Of a stretch of DNA of 64,000 nucleotides, positions 27,029 through 36,423 are shown piece after piece. Made by a program: the position numbers and the translations under genes. Within the stretch, counting starts at the first letter, position 1; every line of letters begins with the position of its first letter. This DNA comes from Candidatus Thorarchaeota archaeon. GTDB taxonomy: Archaea > Asgardarchaeota > Thorarchaeia > Thorarchaeales > Thorarchaeaceae. The stretch is from positions 1-64,000 of the forward strand of contig JAOUFI010000003.1 in assembly GCA_029858305.1 (NCBI GenBank), written 5' to 3'. Under the pieces are notes generated by a model. That model had not been told where the DNA came from. It made no database searches and saw only the letters and a list, made by a program, of their open reading frames with translations.

Positions 27029-28372
27029 ATGGAGATGTTAGTTATGAGCAAAGAAAAAGGCACACGAGTTGTTGTCGTAGGTGGCGGAATTTCAGGATTC
27101 AGTTGTGCACTAGAATTGAAAGGTCTGAAGGCACGTTGTACGATTCTTGAAAAAGAGAAGACTGTCGGTGGTCGAGCAAGATCCTACACAGAATCGGGAT
27201 ATGTATTTGACCAAGGTCTGCACTTTTTCGTAGGTGGCTTCAAATCACTTATCCCAATTCTTGAGAGAAGTGGAGTAAAAATGACCACTGTCGGTGAGGG
27301 TGCAGTATGGTTGAAGGATGGGAATAGGCATCTCATCCGTAGATCAGCTGTTGAGCTCGCAAAATTCGGACTTCTTCCTACAGCCGATAGGGCTAAACTA
27401 GGATTACTAGTTCAGGAGAATATAAAGCGAAAGGAAGCCGAGTTCAAAGAACTTGACAAAATGACCTTTTCTGAATATGCCGAGGATAAGAAGATTCCAG
27501 AGTCTATTCAGAATGATTTCTATGAACCTCTTATTAAAACAGTCACCTTCATGCATCCAGATGAGGTTTCTGCAGGACAATATCTATACTCAGAACACTT
27601 GAGATTTGCATATGAGGATGGCTTTAGTGCTATGTATCCAGAACGTGGAGGATTAGGGAGTGTAGCATATACCCTGATGCTTCAAGCACGCAACTTTGGA
27701 GTAGAGCCACAAGTCAACTGTGCTGTCAAGCAAGTAATAATCGAGGATAGTAAAGTCGTTGGTGTTGATTATGAACAGGATGGGGAGAGCAAACACCTCG
27801 ATACCGATGCTGTTGTGATAACTGTTCCAATTGACCTCTTGCCCAACTTTGTGAAAATGAGTGATTTGCCAAAAGAGTTTACACAGAAGATTTCAAAATT
27901 CGAATATACTCCCTCTACTGTTGCTTACTTCGGTCTGAAGTCAAGAGTTTTGGATTTCAATGTTGGAGCCTTTGTACCAGGAAGAAAAATCAACATTGTT
28001 GCTGAAGCAAAGAGAGTATCAGGAGTTTTGGCACCAATTGGTGAGTCCCTCTTAACAGTAACCGGTATTGATAAAGAACTTCTCAAAATGAGTGATGAGG
28101 AAGCTACTCAAGAAATACTTGATGAGCTAGAGATTCTTATTCCCGGAGTAAAAGATAAGGTCACATGGAAGAAGAGTTGGAAAATCTGGAAATCAGTTCT
28201 TAAGCAGCCACCAGGAATCATGGATGACCGCTTGAAGTCTAACCGAACAGGTATACAAGGACTCTATGTTGCTGGTTCATATGCGAACTGCGGCATGTAT
28301 TATGCCTCTATGGAAGCAGCTTCTAGATCCGGTATTGCTTGCGCGGGCGAGATGATTGAGGATCTTAAGTGA
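27029..28372 (+). CDS. FAD-dependent amine oxidase/phytoene-desaturase-like oxidoreductase
   Basis: RVVVVGGGISGFSCALELKGLKARCTILEKEKTVGGRARSYTESGYVFDQGLHFF. Confidence 0.8.
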   Translation: MEMLVMSKEKGTRVVVVGGGISGFSCALELKGLKARCTILEKEKTVGGRARSYTESGYVFDQGLHFFVGGFKSLIPILERSGVKMTTVGEGAVWLKDGNRHLIRRSAVELAKFGLLPTADRAKLGLLVQENIKRKEAEFKELDKMTFSEYAEDKKIPESIQNDFYEPLIKTVTFMHPDEVSAGQYLYSEHLRFAYEDGFSAMYPERGGLGSVAYTLMLQARNFGVEPQVNCAVKQVIIEDSKVVGVDYEQDGESKHLDTDAVVITVPIDLLPNFVKMSDLPKEFTQKISKFEYTPSTVAYFGLKSRVLDFNVGAFVPGRKINIVAEAKRVSGVLAPIGESLLTVTGIDKELLKMSDEEATQEILDELEILIPGVKDKVTWKKSWKIWKSVLKQPPGIMDDRLKSNRTGIQGLYVAGSYANCGMYYASMEAASRSGIACAGEMIEDLK

Positions 28373-28393
28373 CTCTAAGTTCAAATTGATATA

Positions 28394-28417
28394 GCCAAGG
28401 GTGAGACTACCCTTGGC
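28394..28417. promoter_or_regulatory. Perfect 9-bp hairpin between the 27029 and 28464 genes
   Basis: GCCAAGGGT-GAGACT-ACCCTTGGC, followed by TATA-like AACTATATACT; no U-tract. Confidence 0.4.
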
Positions 28418-28463
28418 ATAACTATATACTGCAAGTATGAAATTCAGGACTAGATAGATTCCT

Positions 28464-29672
28464 GTGGTGTACTTTGAGATGACCAAACTGGACTTCATTG
28501 AGAGATACGGGCAAGAAAACGAACCGTATATCTGCGCATCATGTGGGAACTGCACTCTTGTGTGTCCAGTTTACAGCGAATTGAAATGGGAATCCTACGG
28601 TCCCAGAGGAAAGCTCCATGTCGTTAAATCGATAATCGAAGGAGAAGGTGAATTTGGAAAGGATTTCGCTCACAAAATATTCCTCTGCAATCTTTGTGAG
28701 CATTGTACTTCTGTTTGCACAACTGGTATTAGTCTTGACAGATTTTGGGAAGTAGCTAGAGCAGAGGTCAGAGAGAGGGGTCTCTTGCCAGCACCAGCAC
28801 AATTCGTTCTAAAGTCGGTCAAAGAACGTGGCGACATCATGTGGATGGGTTCTGCGGATAGACTCCTTTGGATGGAAGGTATTGATGAGCTGGTCAAAGA
28901 TCGCATCCTGAAAAAAGCCAAAGTTGCGTATTTTCTTGGTTGCAATGTTTCATTAAAATCGCAGCTACATGATGTTGCACAATCAATGGTTAAAATCATG
29001 GACTATGCTGGTATCGACTTTACCCTACTAGGTGAGAAAGAAGTATGTTGTGGTGCTCCTCTGAGTTGGGCTGGAAATCTTAAAGACATCAATGAAATGG
29101 CTGAGAAGAATCTGTCACTGATTCGTGAACTAGGTGTTGAAACTGTAGTTTTTAGCTGCCCCTCCTGTATTCAGACATGGTCGGAATACAGCAAATCTGT
29201 AAAAGAAGACAAGAGTATTGAGCTGTTGACAGCATCTCAATTCATCAACCGTCTAATTCGAGAGAAACGACTTCATTTCGAAGAACAACCTATGATTACG
29301 ACAACATTTCATGATCCATGCATATCTGCGAGGGTCTTGAAAGCGACTGAGGAACCGAGAGAGATAATGGATGAGATTCCCGGAGTATATCATGTCGAAA
29401 TGAATCCATCCCGACAAAACACGAGGTGCTGTGGCGCTCATGGTTTACTTGATGTTGTTGATCCAGTTCTTTCATCAAGAATTGCTGAAAGACGCCTTAG
29501 AGATGTTACTGTTACCCCGGCCACTCGAATTGTCACTGAGTGTCCGCGATGCATTCTAGCATTTGACCTAGCAAAATTTACAACTGGTTATGAGATGTTG
29601 GTACAAGATATTACACAACTTGTAGAAGGTGCTTTGTCGCCAAAAGAACAGGGAGGTGGCAAAGACCACTGA
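28464..29672 (+). CDS. CCG-domain Fe-S oxidoreductase
   Basis: CASCGNCTLVCP, CNLCEHCTSVCTTG, KEVCCGAP, SCPSCIQTW, RCCGAHG, ECPRCIL. Confidence 0.88.
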   Translation: MVYFEMTKLDFIERYGQENEPYICASCGNCTLVCPVYSELKWESYGPRGKLHVVKSIIEGEGEFGKDFAHKIFLCNLCEHCTSVCTTGISLDRFWEVARAEVRERGLLPAPAQFVLKSVKERGDIMWMGSADRLLWMEGIDELVKDRILKKAKVAYFLGCNVSLKSQLHDVAQSMVKIMDYAGIDFTLLGEKEVCCGAPLSWAGNLKDINEMAEKNLSLIRELGVETVVFSCPSCIQTWSEYSKSVKEDKSIELLTASQFINRLIREKRLHFEEQPMITTTFHDPCISARVLKATEEPREIMDEIPGVYHVEMNPSRQNTRCCGAHGLLDVVDPVLSSRIAERRLRDVTVTPATRIVTECPRCILAFDLAKFTTGYEMLVQDITQLVEGALSPKEQGGGKDH

Positions 29673-29740
29673 AAATCAATGAACTCCAAATTGGTGACAT
29701 CGTTGGGGCTGACAATGTATCCACGACTCCAGAAACTTGC

Positions 29741-31390
29741 ATGATATATTCAAAAGATGTGACAAGTCTGCCTGATCTAGCTCATCAAATTGTGAGTCCG
29801 AGATTTGATGTGGTGACTCAGCCTGTGGATGTGCTATCACTTCAAAATCTAATCATCTATGCCATAGAGAACGGGATACCTATTGTACCTCGGGGGAATG
29901 GCACCTCTGGCTGGGGTGGGGCAATTCCCACCAGAGGAGGTCTTTGTATCTCTCTTTCAGCAATGTCGGGAATTTTGTATTTTAACGAATTTGAGTCTGC
30001 TGTGACAGTGGAAACTGGAATTACTTGGAGAGATCTGTTGGCATTCTTGGAACGACTTGGGTTTACATTGCCGGTTTACCCATCAAGTGCCACTGCAGCT
30101 ACAGTAGGGGGTTTTGTCGCCAGTGGAGGTCTTGGAATAGGCTCAACTCGTAATGGAGACATTCTGAAGCAGGTTATTGGAATCGAAGCCATCTTACCAA
30201 ATGGGAAAATTGTCAGATTAGGTAGATTATTGTTGGATTCGAAAACTGATCCACTCAGGGAGAAAGTTGAGGAAGGCAACTCCTGGTTAAGTGAGAAGCT
30301 ATCTGATGCTGGACTTGGCTCTCCAGAACAAGAAACCAAGCTTTTCACTGGGACATATGGCACACTTGGCATCATAACTAAAGTTACACTCAAGACAATA
30401 CCCAACCTCCAGCTCATCCCCTTTTCATGCTCATTTGATCGTATGACTGACCTAGTAAGAGCAGCTGATAGAATACTCTCTGAGGTCAAACCATACTACA
30501 TGAGATTTCTTGCAGATAATTACACTTCTAAATTAAGAGCCTTGAGTGAATATGAAAATGAGAGTGGAAAGTATATTCTCACAGGAGCTCTTCTTGATAC
30601 TATCTACCAAAATGAGGATAACATTGAGATAATCAAGACTGTAACAAACGAGGAAAAAGGATATGTACTAGATGATAAGCGATCATGGTTTTATTGGTCT
30701 GAAAGGCTCTATCCTTTGAGAATCAAGCGACATGGACCAAGCCTTGTTCCTGCAGAAATGCTCGCGCCTATGAACATGCTTCCAGAAATACTTGAAAAGA
30801 CAAAGGCAGAACTTCGAAATTCAAAGGTAGCAATTGAGGGGACACTAAGCAACGATGGCACAACATCATTCATGGTCTGGATTTTGGATGATGAGAGAAA
30901 AAAAGTTTCATTCACCATTGGCTGGTACAGATCTTTTCAGATTGCATCACTCGCTGAAAGGTTCGGAGGGCTCCCATATGCAGTAGGGCTTTGGAACGGG
31001 AGGCATGCAAGAAAATTCTATGGAAATGACTCTTATAAAAATCTCAAAGTAATGAAGAAGAAACTTGATCCATCTAACATAATGAATCCGCTGAAGGTCT
31101 TTGGAGGTAGAGTTACGATTGGTCGTGAATCAATGCTCCTCGGATTTCTATTGGGATTTATTGTAACAATGATTGGAGGATGGTTATTGCCAGGATTACT
31201 TAATCTTGATTGGCTGAATCAATTTCTAAGCTTGAGTCTGGTACAGTTCTTATATTTCCCTAATCTGTGGCTTCTTGGACTAGCTGGAGGTTTGATAGCA
31301 GTCATGATAATCCGATTCATGAGATTAAGCCAGGCACTCGCAATTGGAATTCCAATTCTTAGGATTCTGAGTAAACTGCTTCGACGATAG
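29741..31390 (+). CDS. FAD-linked oxidase (GlcD-type) with C-terminal TM segments
   Basis: IPIVPRGNGTSGWGGAIPTRGGLCISLSAMSGI...YPSSATAATVGGFVASGGLGIGS; C-terminal hydrophobic helices. In-frame sequence homologous to paralogs extends upstream to ~29671, so the start is uncertain. Confidence 0.85.
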   Translation: MIYSKDVTSLPDLAHQIVSPRFDVVTQPVDVLSLQNLIIYAIENGIPIVPRGNGTSGWGGAIPTRGGLCISLSAMSGILYFNEFESAVTVETGITWRDLLAFLERLGFTLPVYPSSATAATVGGFVASGGLGIGSTRNGDILKQVIGIEAILPNGKIVRLGRLLLDSKTDPLREKVEEGNSWLSEKLSDAGLGSPEQETKLFTGTYGTLGIITKVTLKTIPNLQLIPFSCSFDRMTDLVRAADRILSEVKPYYMRFLADNYTSKLRALSEYENESGKYILTGALLDTIYQNEDNIEIIKTVTNEEKGYVLDDKRSWFYWSERLYPLRIKRHGPSLVPAEMLAPMNMLPEILEKTKAELRNSKVAIEGTLSNDGTTSFMVWILDDERKKVSFTIGWYRSFQIASLAERFGGLPYAVGLWNGRHARKFYGNDSYKNLKVMKKKLDPSNIMNPLKVFGGRVTIGRESMLLGFLLGFIVTMIGGWLLPGLLNLDWLNQFLSLSLVQFLYFPNLWLLGLAGGLIAVMIIRFMRLSQALAIGIPILRILSKLLRR

Positions 31391-31613
31391 ATTCAAACCA
31401 TCATGTTTGCCTTAGCAAAAGATTGAAGTAAACAATGTAGTTTGCATCTCTAATCCTAGATGTATATTTGTATATTGAAGTTTCAAATGATATCCAAGAA
31501 TGTAGTTTAACCAATATGCTCAAATATGAGACATATGTTCCAAAACGAAACTTAGCCAAGGTATTTCAACTAGGTAAAGGTACAAAAAGAAACCAAAATA
31601 GGGTGCAAATGGA

Positions 31614-32210
31614 ATGAAACGAAACCGTGTATCGAGAGTCGCCGTCGCCATTGGCTTCTTGCTATTATTAGTTGCTACTGCTGCGGGATCAGTCGGAGCT
31701 TTTCCAAGCCAGACAAACGAATGTGGAACAACTGGCTGTCATGATACGCTCGGAACTTTGACTATTGCCTCTAATTCGACGAGCATGAGTGCAACAACAG
31801 GAGAACCTTTTGCTCTTCTTCTAGATGCAGGAAATGGTGCGGATTGGATAGCTATCAGGAATGGGTGGGCGGATAATTCTCAATTCTTGATTTCTGTAGA
31901 GGAGGTAGAGGATGGTTCTGCGAATGACACAAATACAGCCTCAGGAGCAATATCTGTCGAGGTAACATTCACACCATTATCCTCTGGTGATTTGACAATT
32001 CGTATTTGGACAGCTGCTGGAGGCGATTTAGCATCTTCATTAGATATCACTGTCACAGTGACAGGTGAATCAATAACAACAACAACACCACCGCCCAACA
32101 ATGAAGCAGATTTACTTTGGACCTGGAGAATAATGATGATAATACTACCTGTTTCAGTAGGTGTAGTTCTTCTGATTCTAGGTTTTACTGTATTCAAGAG
32201 GAGATCATGA
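31614..32210 (+). CDS. Secreted monoheme (CX4CH) beta-sandwich protein with C-terminal TM anchor
   Basis: Signal peptide; NECGTTGCHDT; GWADNSQFLI...FTPLSSGDLTIRIWTAAGG; TM and FKRRS. Confidence 0.78.
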   Translation: MKRNRVSRVAVAIGFLLLLVATAAGSVGAFPSQTNECGTTGCHDTLGTLTIASNSTSMSATTGEPFALLLDAGNGADWIAIRNGWADNSQFLISVEEVEDGSANDTNTASGAISVEVTFTPLSSGDLTIRIWTAAGGDLASSLDITVTVTGESITTTTPPPNNEADLLWTWRIMMIILPVSVGVVLLILGFTVFKRRS

Positions 32211-32224
32211 AGTAGGTGATATGA

Positions 32225-32728
32225 ATGGCATTACATCCAGTTTTTGTTCACTTCCACACTGGAATCCTAGCAGCTGCGGCCGCTCTAGCATTGATCAGTC
32301 TAATCTTGCGATTCTTGTTTCGGGATAACATTCGCACTCCTGGGACACGGCTAGCTCGACTGTTTCATTATATTGATGTGTTTATCTTCATAGGTAGCAT
32401 AATCGGCTTCATCGGATTAATTGCAGGTATGATGACAGGATTCATGGAACCAGATTATTCTCTAGCAACACTTGAAGCATTACCGGCTATGAGGTTCAAA
32501 ATTCTCTGGTCCATAGTATGTGTTGAAATATACCTCTTCCTAATGGTTGTCCGAGCTAGACTAGGAGATCGGGTTTGGGTAGGCACGGCTAGCTCCCTAA
32601 TCTACGGTATTCTTGTTATAGTCGGTGGTCTGCTCATAATCATTATTGCTGCACTTGGAGGAATTGCAGTATATGGAGAATCCATACTATCACCCATCCT
32701 TGATTGGTTGGGACTACCATGGCCATGA
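32225..32728 (+). CDS. DUF2231-like 4-TM membrane protein
   Basis: ALHPVFVHFHTGILAAAAALALISL; four TMs with conserved-type His residues. Confidence 0.65.
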   Translation: MALHPVFVHFHTGILAAAAALALISLILRFLFRDNIRTPGTRLARLFHYIDVFIFIGSIIGFIGLIAGMMTGFMEPDYSLATLEALPAMRFKILWSIVCVEIYLFLMVVRARLGDRVWVGTASSLIYGILVIVGGLLIIIIAALGGIAVYGESILSPILDWLGLPWP

Positions 32729-32743
32729 TAAGGAGATTCAGTC

Positions 32744-33922
32744 ATGACAAAACCCTATGAACCTCTCAAAATTGAGGGACTTGATATTGAACCAACAGTG
32801 TGTGCGAGATGTGGTTTCTGCACCTTCGTGTGCCCAGCATATCTTGACACACTTTGGGATTCTCAATCACCGAGAGGAAAGCTATACCAACTGAGAGACC
32901 TTATTAAAAATAAGAAGAAAATCCCTGCTGACTTTGCAGCCAGGATATTCAATTGTACCTTGTGTGGAGCATGCCAGGAAATTTGTCAGACAAACATACC
33001 TCTTTTGAGATTCTGGCAACTTACGAGAGAAGAGATTGGCAATCTTGAAGAATGGCCAGAAATCGTGAATTATATCGATACCGCCTTACAAGAGACCCAA
33101 AACATCATGGAAATGGACCAGGATGACAGAACTCTCTGGACCGATATGGTTGATGACCTTGTAGAAAAGAGAACTGGAATCAAAGCTGAAGTTGCGTATT
33201 TTGCAGGCTGCAACATTTCATTCAAAGGCACCCTCGCTCATCTTGGTGAGAATACGATAAAAGTAATGGATGCAGCAGGTGTCGATTTCACAATACTTGG
33301 CAGCGAGGAGTTCTGCTGCGGCAATCCATATTTTGTAGCTGGTGGCTTCGATAAAGCTCGAGAGCTTGCAATGCATAATCTAGCAGCGCTCAAGGAATTA
33401 GGCGTGAAGACGGTTGTATTCAACTGCCCTGGATGTCATCGAGCCTTTGCAGAGGAATATCCCCATCTACTCGGAAAGGATTCGGTAGAGGGATTAGAGT
33501 TTCTGCCTTTCTCCGAGTTTACCCTAAGACTTCTCAAAGAAGGAAAAATCAAGTTCACAAAGAATTACCCTCACACAGTCGCATGGCATGATCCATGTGA
33601 ACTTGGACGTCATCAGAATATCTACAATCCTGCTCGAGAAGTCCTTAATGCAATTCCCGGACTCAAACTGCGGGAGATGAAGCATGCAAGAAACAAGGCA
33701 AGATGCTGTGGCGGTGGAGGACTGCTGAAGGGGACTAATCCAATGATGTCGGTGAGAATATCGGGTCGGAGAGTTGAAGAAGCGGAAAAGACCGGAGCAG
33801 AATTCATAGCTAGCGAATGTCCATCGTGTACGATGTCATTCAATGACGGAATTGAGCACAAGAATTCCAAAATGAAATTCAAGGATTTGTCACAGATTGT
33901 CGTGGAAGCTCTTGGATTATAG
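32744..33922 (+). CDS. CCG-domain Fe-S oxidoreductase
   Basis: CARCGFCTFVCP, CTLCGACQEICQ, EEFCCGNP, NCPGCHRAF, RCCGGGG, ECPSCTM. Confidence 0.9.
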   Translation: MTKPYEPLKIEGLDIEPTVCARCGFCTFVCPAYLDTLWDSQSPRGKLYQLRDLIKNKKKIPADFAARIFNCTLCGACQEICQTNIPLLRFWQLTREEIGNLEEWPEIVNYIDTALQETQNIMEMDQDDRTLWTDMVDDLVEKRTGIKAEVAYFAGCNISFKGTLAHLGENTIKVMDAAGVDFTILGSEEFCCGNPYFVAGGFDKARELAMHNLAALKELGVKTVVFNCPGCHRAFAEEYPHLLGKDSVEGLEFLPFSEFTLRLLKEGKIKFTKNYPHTVAWHDPCELGRHQNIYNPAREVLNAIPGLKLREMKHARNKARCCGGGGLLKGTNPMMSVRISGRRVEEAEKTGAEFIASECPSCTMSFNDGIEHKNSKMKFKDLSQIVVEALGL

Positions 33923-33933
33923 GTGGTGAAGAG

Positions 33934-35655
33934 ATGTTACGAAAACAACATTTCCAGAAACTTGCAGATATTGTGGGTGAAGATTATTTCTCTGCTGAAG
34001 GATATATGACTCACCTCTACTCACACGACATAGCAGCGCTCCCAGGAATTGTAAACGATGTTCTCAATCCCCATGCGGAAGCAATAGCGCAACCAACTAC
34101 CTCTGAAGTTGTATCAAATCTGCTGAAATACTGTAAAGAGAATAATATCCAGGTTGTCCCGCGAGGACATGGTACATCTGGATATGGTGGAGCGTTGCCT
34201 ACCAAGGGTGGCCTGGTTGTTGAAATGACCAGGATGAATGAGATATACAATATTGACAAAGGTAGCATGACAATTGAGGTAGGTGCCGGTATCATTTGGG
34301 GGAAACTGCTAGAACTCCTCGAGGATGAAGGCCTCTCTGCGGCTGCGTATCCATCAAGTGCACCTTCTAGTACTGTAGGCGGCTGGATTGCAGCTGGGGG
34401 CTCAGGCATCGGCAGTACAAAATACGGGGGAATCAGGGAGCAAGTAGTAGAATTGGAAGTTGTCTTGCCTGATGGAGAGATCATAAGGACAAGTCAATCA
34501 GAAGATTCTGTATTCAATGAAGGAAAAACAAAACCATTCTTTGGTGGTGATGACTCATTCTATTGGGAATCTGAAGAAAGCTCTGCCCCCAATAAAGAGT
34601 CTACTTCATTATTTGTAGATAGCAATGGCACCTTGGGAATAATAACGAAGGTGGTAATGAAGGTCATTCCGCTTCGCAAAATTAAGCCTTTAACAATATC
34701 ATTCCCGAATAAAGAACAGACAATGGGTGCAATGCAGGCTATTCTTCGCATCACACAGCCTTTCTACCTTCACTTCATAACAGACGAATTCTTTGGTATG
34801 TTGAAGGAGGTAGGAAAAGCCCCTGATGTGGCGGGTGAATGGTTAGTTCTCTGTGCTTTAGAGGGAACAGATGAAGAGAATGACGAGGTTGCAGGAAAAA
34901 TCGCTGAAGCAATGGCGATGTATCATGGGACAGTTGAGTCAGACGAGATAGGACATCATGAATGGGATGAACGGTTCTATCCCATGAGAATTAAAAGACT
35001 GGGTCCAAGTCTTGCACCTTCCGAGGTCTATGTACCCTTGGAGAGAATGGTCGATTTCATCGACCACTGCTACAAGCACTTCAAGGGGGAGAGAATGGCG
35101 ATGGAAGGAGCTGTCAATCACCGAAATGAAGTTGCGGTACTCACTTGGTTCTTGGATGATGAACGCCGGAGAATTCCATTTTTGTTTGGATGGTATCGTT
35201 CTCTAGATGTCATCAACATTGGCATAAAGAATGGAGGACGTGCCTATTCCATAGGTATGTGGAATGTAGCTCATTCACGCAAGTTCTACGGAAAAGAAGA
35301 CTACACAAAGATGGCAAAACTCAAACAGAGAACAGATTCTAAGAATTACCTCAATTCGCATAAAGTATTCCCAGGACCGCTATATCTGAGTACAAGAATA
35401 GGATTACTAATCATGTTTGCAGCCGCATTCGTGGTGCCTATCGTAATCATGTTTGCATGGTGGTTAGCTCCAAGTGTAGTTGCGGCTTATGTTCCATGGG
35501 TCGTTGTCAATGACATTGCTAGCTTCTTGCTATGGTTCATAGTCGGACTGGGAGTCGGATTTGTGGTCCAAGAATTTGCCAATCTCATACCGATATCGGT
35601 CGTACTTTCGATTGGATTACCATTCCTCAGATTGGGAAGGAAGATATTTCACTAA
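33934..35655 (+). CDS. FAD-linked oxidase (GlcD-type) with C-terminal TM segments
   Basis: IQVVPRGHGTSGYGGALPTKGGLVVEMTRMNEI...YPSSAPSSTVGGWIAAGGSGIGS; C-terminal TMs. Confidence 0.88.
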   Translation: MLRKQHFQKLADIVGEDYFSAEGYMTHLYSHDIAALPGIVNDVLNPHAEAIAQPTTSEVVSNLLKYCKENNIQVVPRGHGTSGYGGALPTKGGLVVEMTRMNEIYNIDKGSMTIEVGAGIIWGKLLELLEDEGLSAAAYPSSAPSSTVGGWIAAGGSGIGSTKYGGIREQVVELEVVLPDGEIIRTSQSEDSVFNEGKTKPFFGGDDSFYWESEESSAPNKESTSLFVDSNGTLGIITKVVMKVIPLRKIKPLTISFPNKEQTMGAMQAILRITQPFYLHFITDEFFGMLKEVGKAPDVAGEWLVLCALEGTDEENDEVAGKIAEAMAMYHGTVESDEIGHHEWDERFYPMRIKRLGPSLAPSEVYVPLERMVDFIDHCYKHFKGERMAMEGAVNHRNEVAVLTWFLDDERRRIPFLFGWYRSLDVINIGIKNGGRAYSIGMWNVAHSRKFYGKEDYTKMAKLKQRTDSKNYLNSHKVFPGPLYLSTRIGLLIMFAAAFVVPIVIMFAWWLAPSVVAAYVPWVVVNDIASFLLWFIVGLGVGFVVQEFANLIPISVVLSIGLPFLRLGRKIFH

Positions 35656-35733
35656 TACATATCTGATGAATCCGAATCATGTAGACAGACTAAAAAGATA
35701 GTCAGTGGGACATCAGAACAGAAGATGATGTAG

Positions 35734-36414
35734 ATGTCGGCAAAAGCAGTCGTTGTGAGAAATCTCACTCGAAGATACGGTTACAGAGTGGCATTAAAAG
35801 ATATATCACTAGATTTCTCAGAGAATGGGATTCAAGGATTATTTGGAGCTAATGGAGCAGGAAAAACAACACTAATGCGAATCATATCAACGCTGCTACG
35901 CCCTCATAGTGGAACAATCTCCGTTATGGGATTTGATCCGCAAGAAGAACCAGAAGAAGTGAAGAAGTATCTTGGTTTGGTGGGTGACAAAACGCTTCTA
36001 TACGATGAACTATCAGGCATTGAAAATCTTCGATTCTATTCCAAGCTCTATGGATTGCATCGCGACTTCTTTGAAACTCAAGTTGAGGAATTATCTCAAC
36101 GTTTTGCCATCAAAACCTGGCTTGAGGAACCTGTGAAGAATTTATCAACAGGGCTCAAGAAAAGACTGGATATTGTTCGAAGCTTGATTCACAATCCTAT
36201 GCTACTACTTCTGGATGAGCCATTCAGCGGACTAGATAAAGATACTACTGAGGATTTTTGGGACTACCTCAATGAACATAGAAACACAAGAACAACAATT
36301 GTGACAACTCACAATTTAGCCCTTGGTGCTAATTTGTGCGACGAATTTGTCACTCTCAGGAAAGGAGTAGTAATTAATCAAGGTCCAATTTCTCAGTTTG
36401 ATCAGACACTCTGA
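35734..36414 (+). CDS. ccmA: Heme exporter-type ABC ATPase CcmA
   Basis: GANGAGKTTL Walker A, LSTGLKKRLDIVRSLIHNPMLLLLDEPFSGLD; first gene of a ccmABCDE run. Confidence 0.85.
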   Translation: MSAKAVVVRNLTRRYGYRVALKDISLDFSENGIQGLFGANGAGKTTLMRIISTLLRPHSGTISVMGFDPQEEPEEVKKYLGLVGDKTLLYDELSGIENLRFYSKLYGLHRDFFETQVEELSQRFAIKTWLEEPVKNLSTGLKKRLDIVRSLIHNPMLLLLDEPFSGLDKDTTEDFWDYLNEHRNTRTTIVTTHNLALGANLCDEFVTLRKGVVINQGPISQFDQTL

Positions 36415-36423
36415 GGTGATATT

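Noticed and set aside
27029-28372. Reading this gene as proof of local retinal biosynthesis for the heliorhodopsin
   Set aside because: The family is broad, it lies 18 kb away, and no phytoene synthase, lycopene cyclase or carotenoid dioxygenase is visible in the window
34017-34484. 155-aa minus-strand ORF
   Set aside because: Antisense to the GlcD-type oxidase at 33934; shadow-ORF composition
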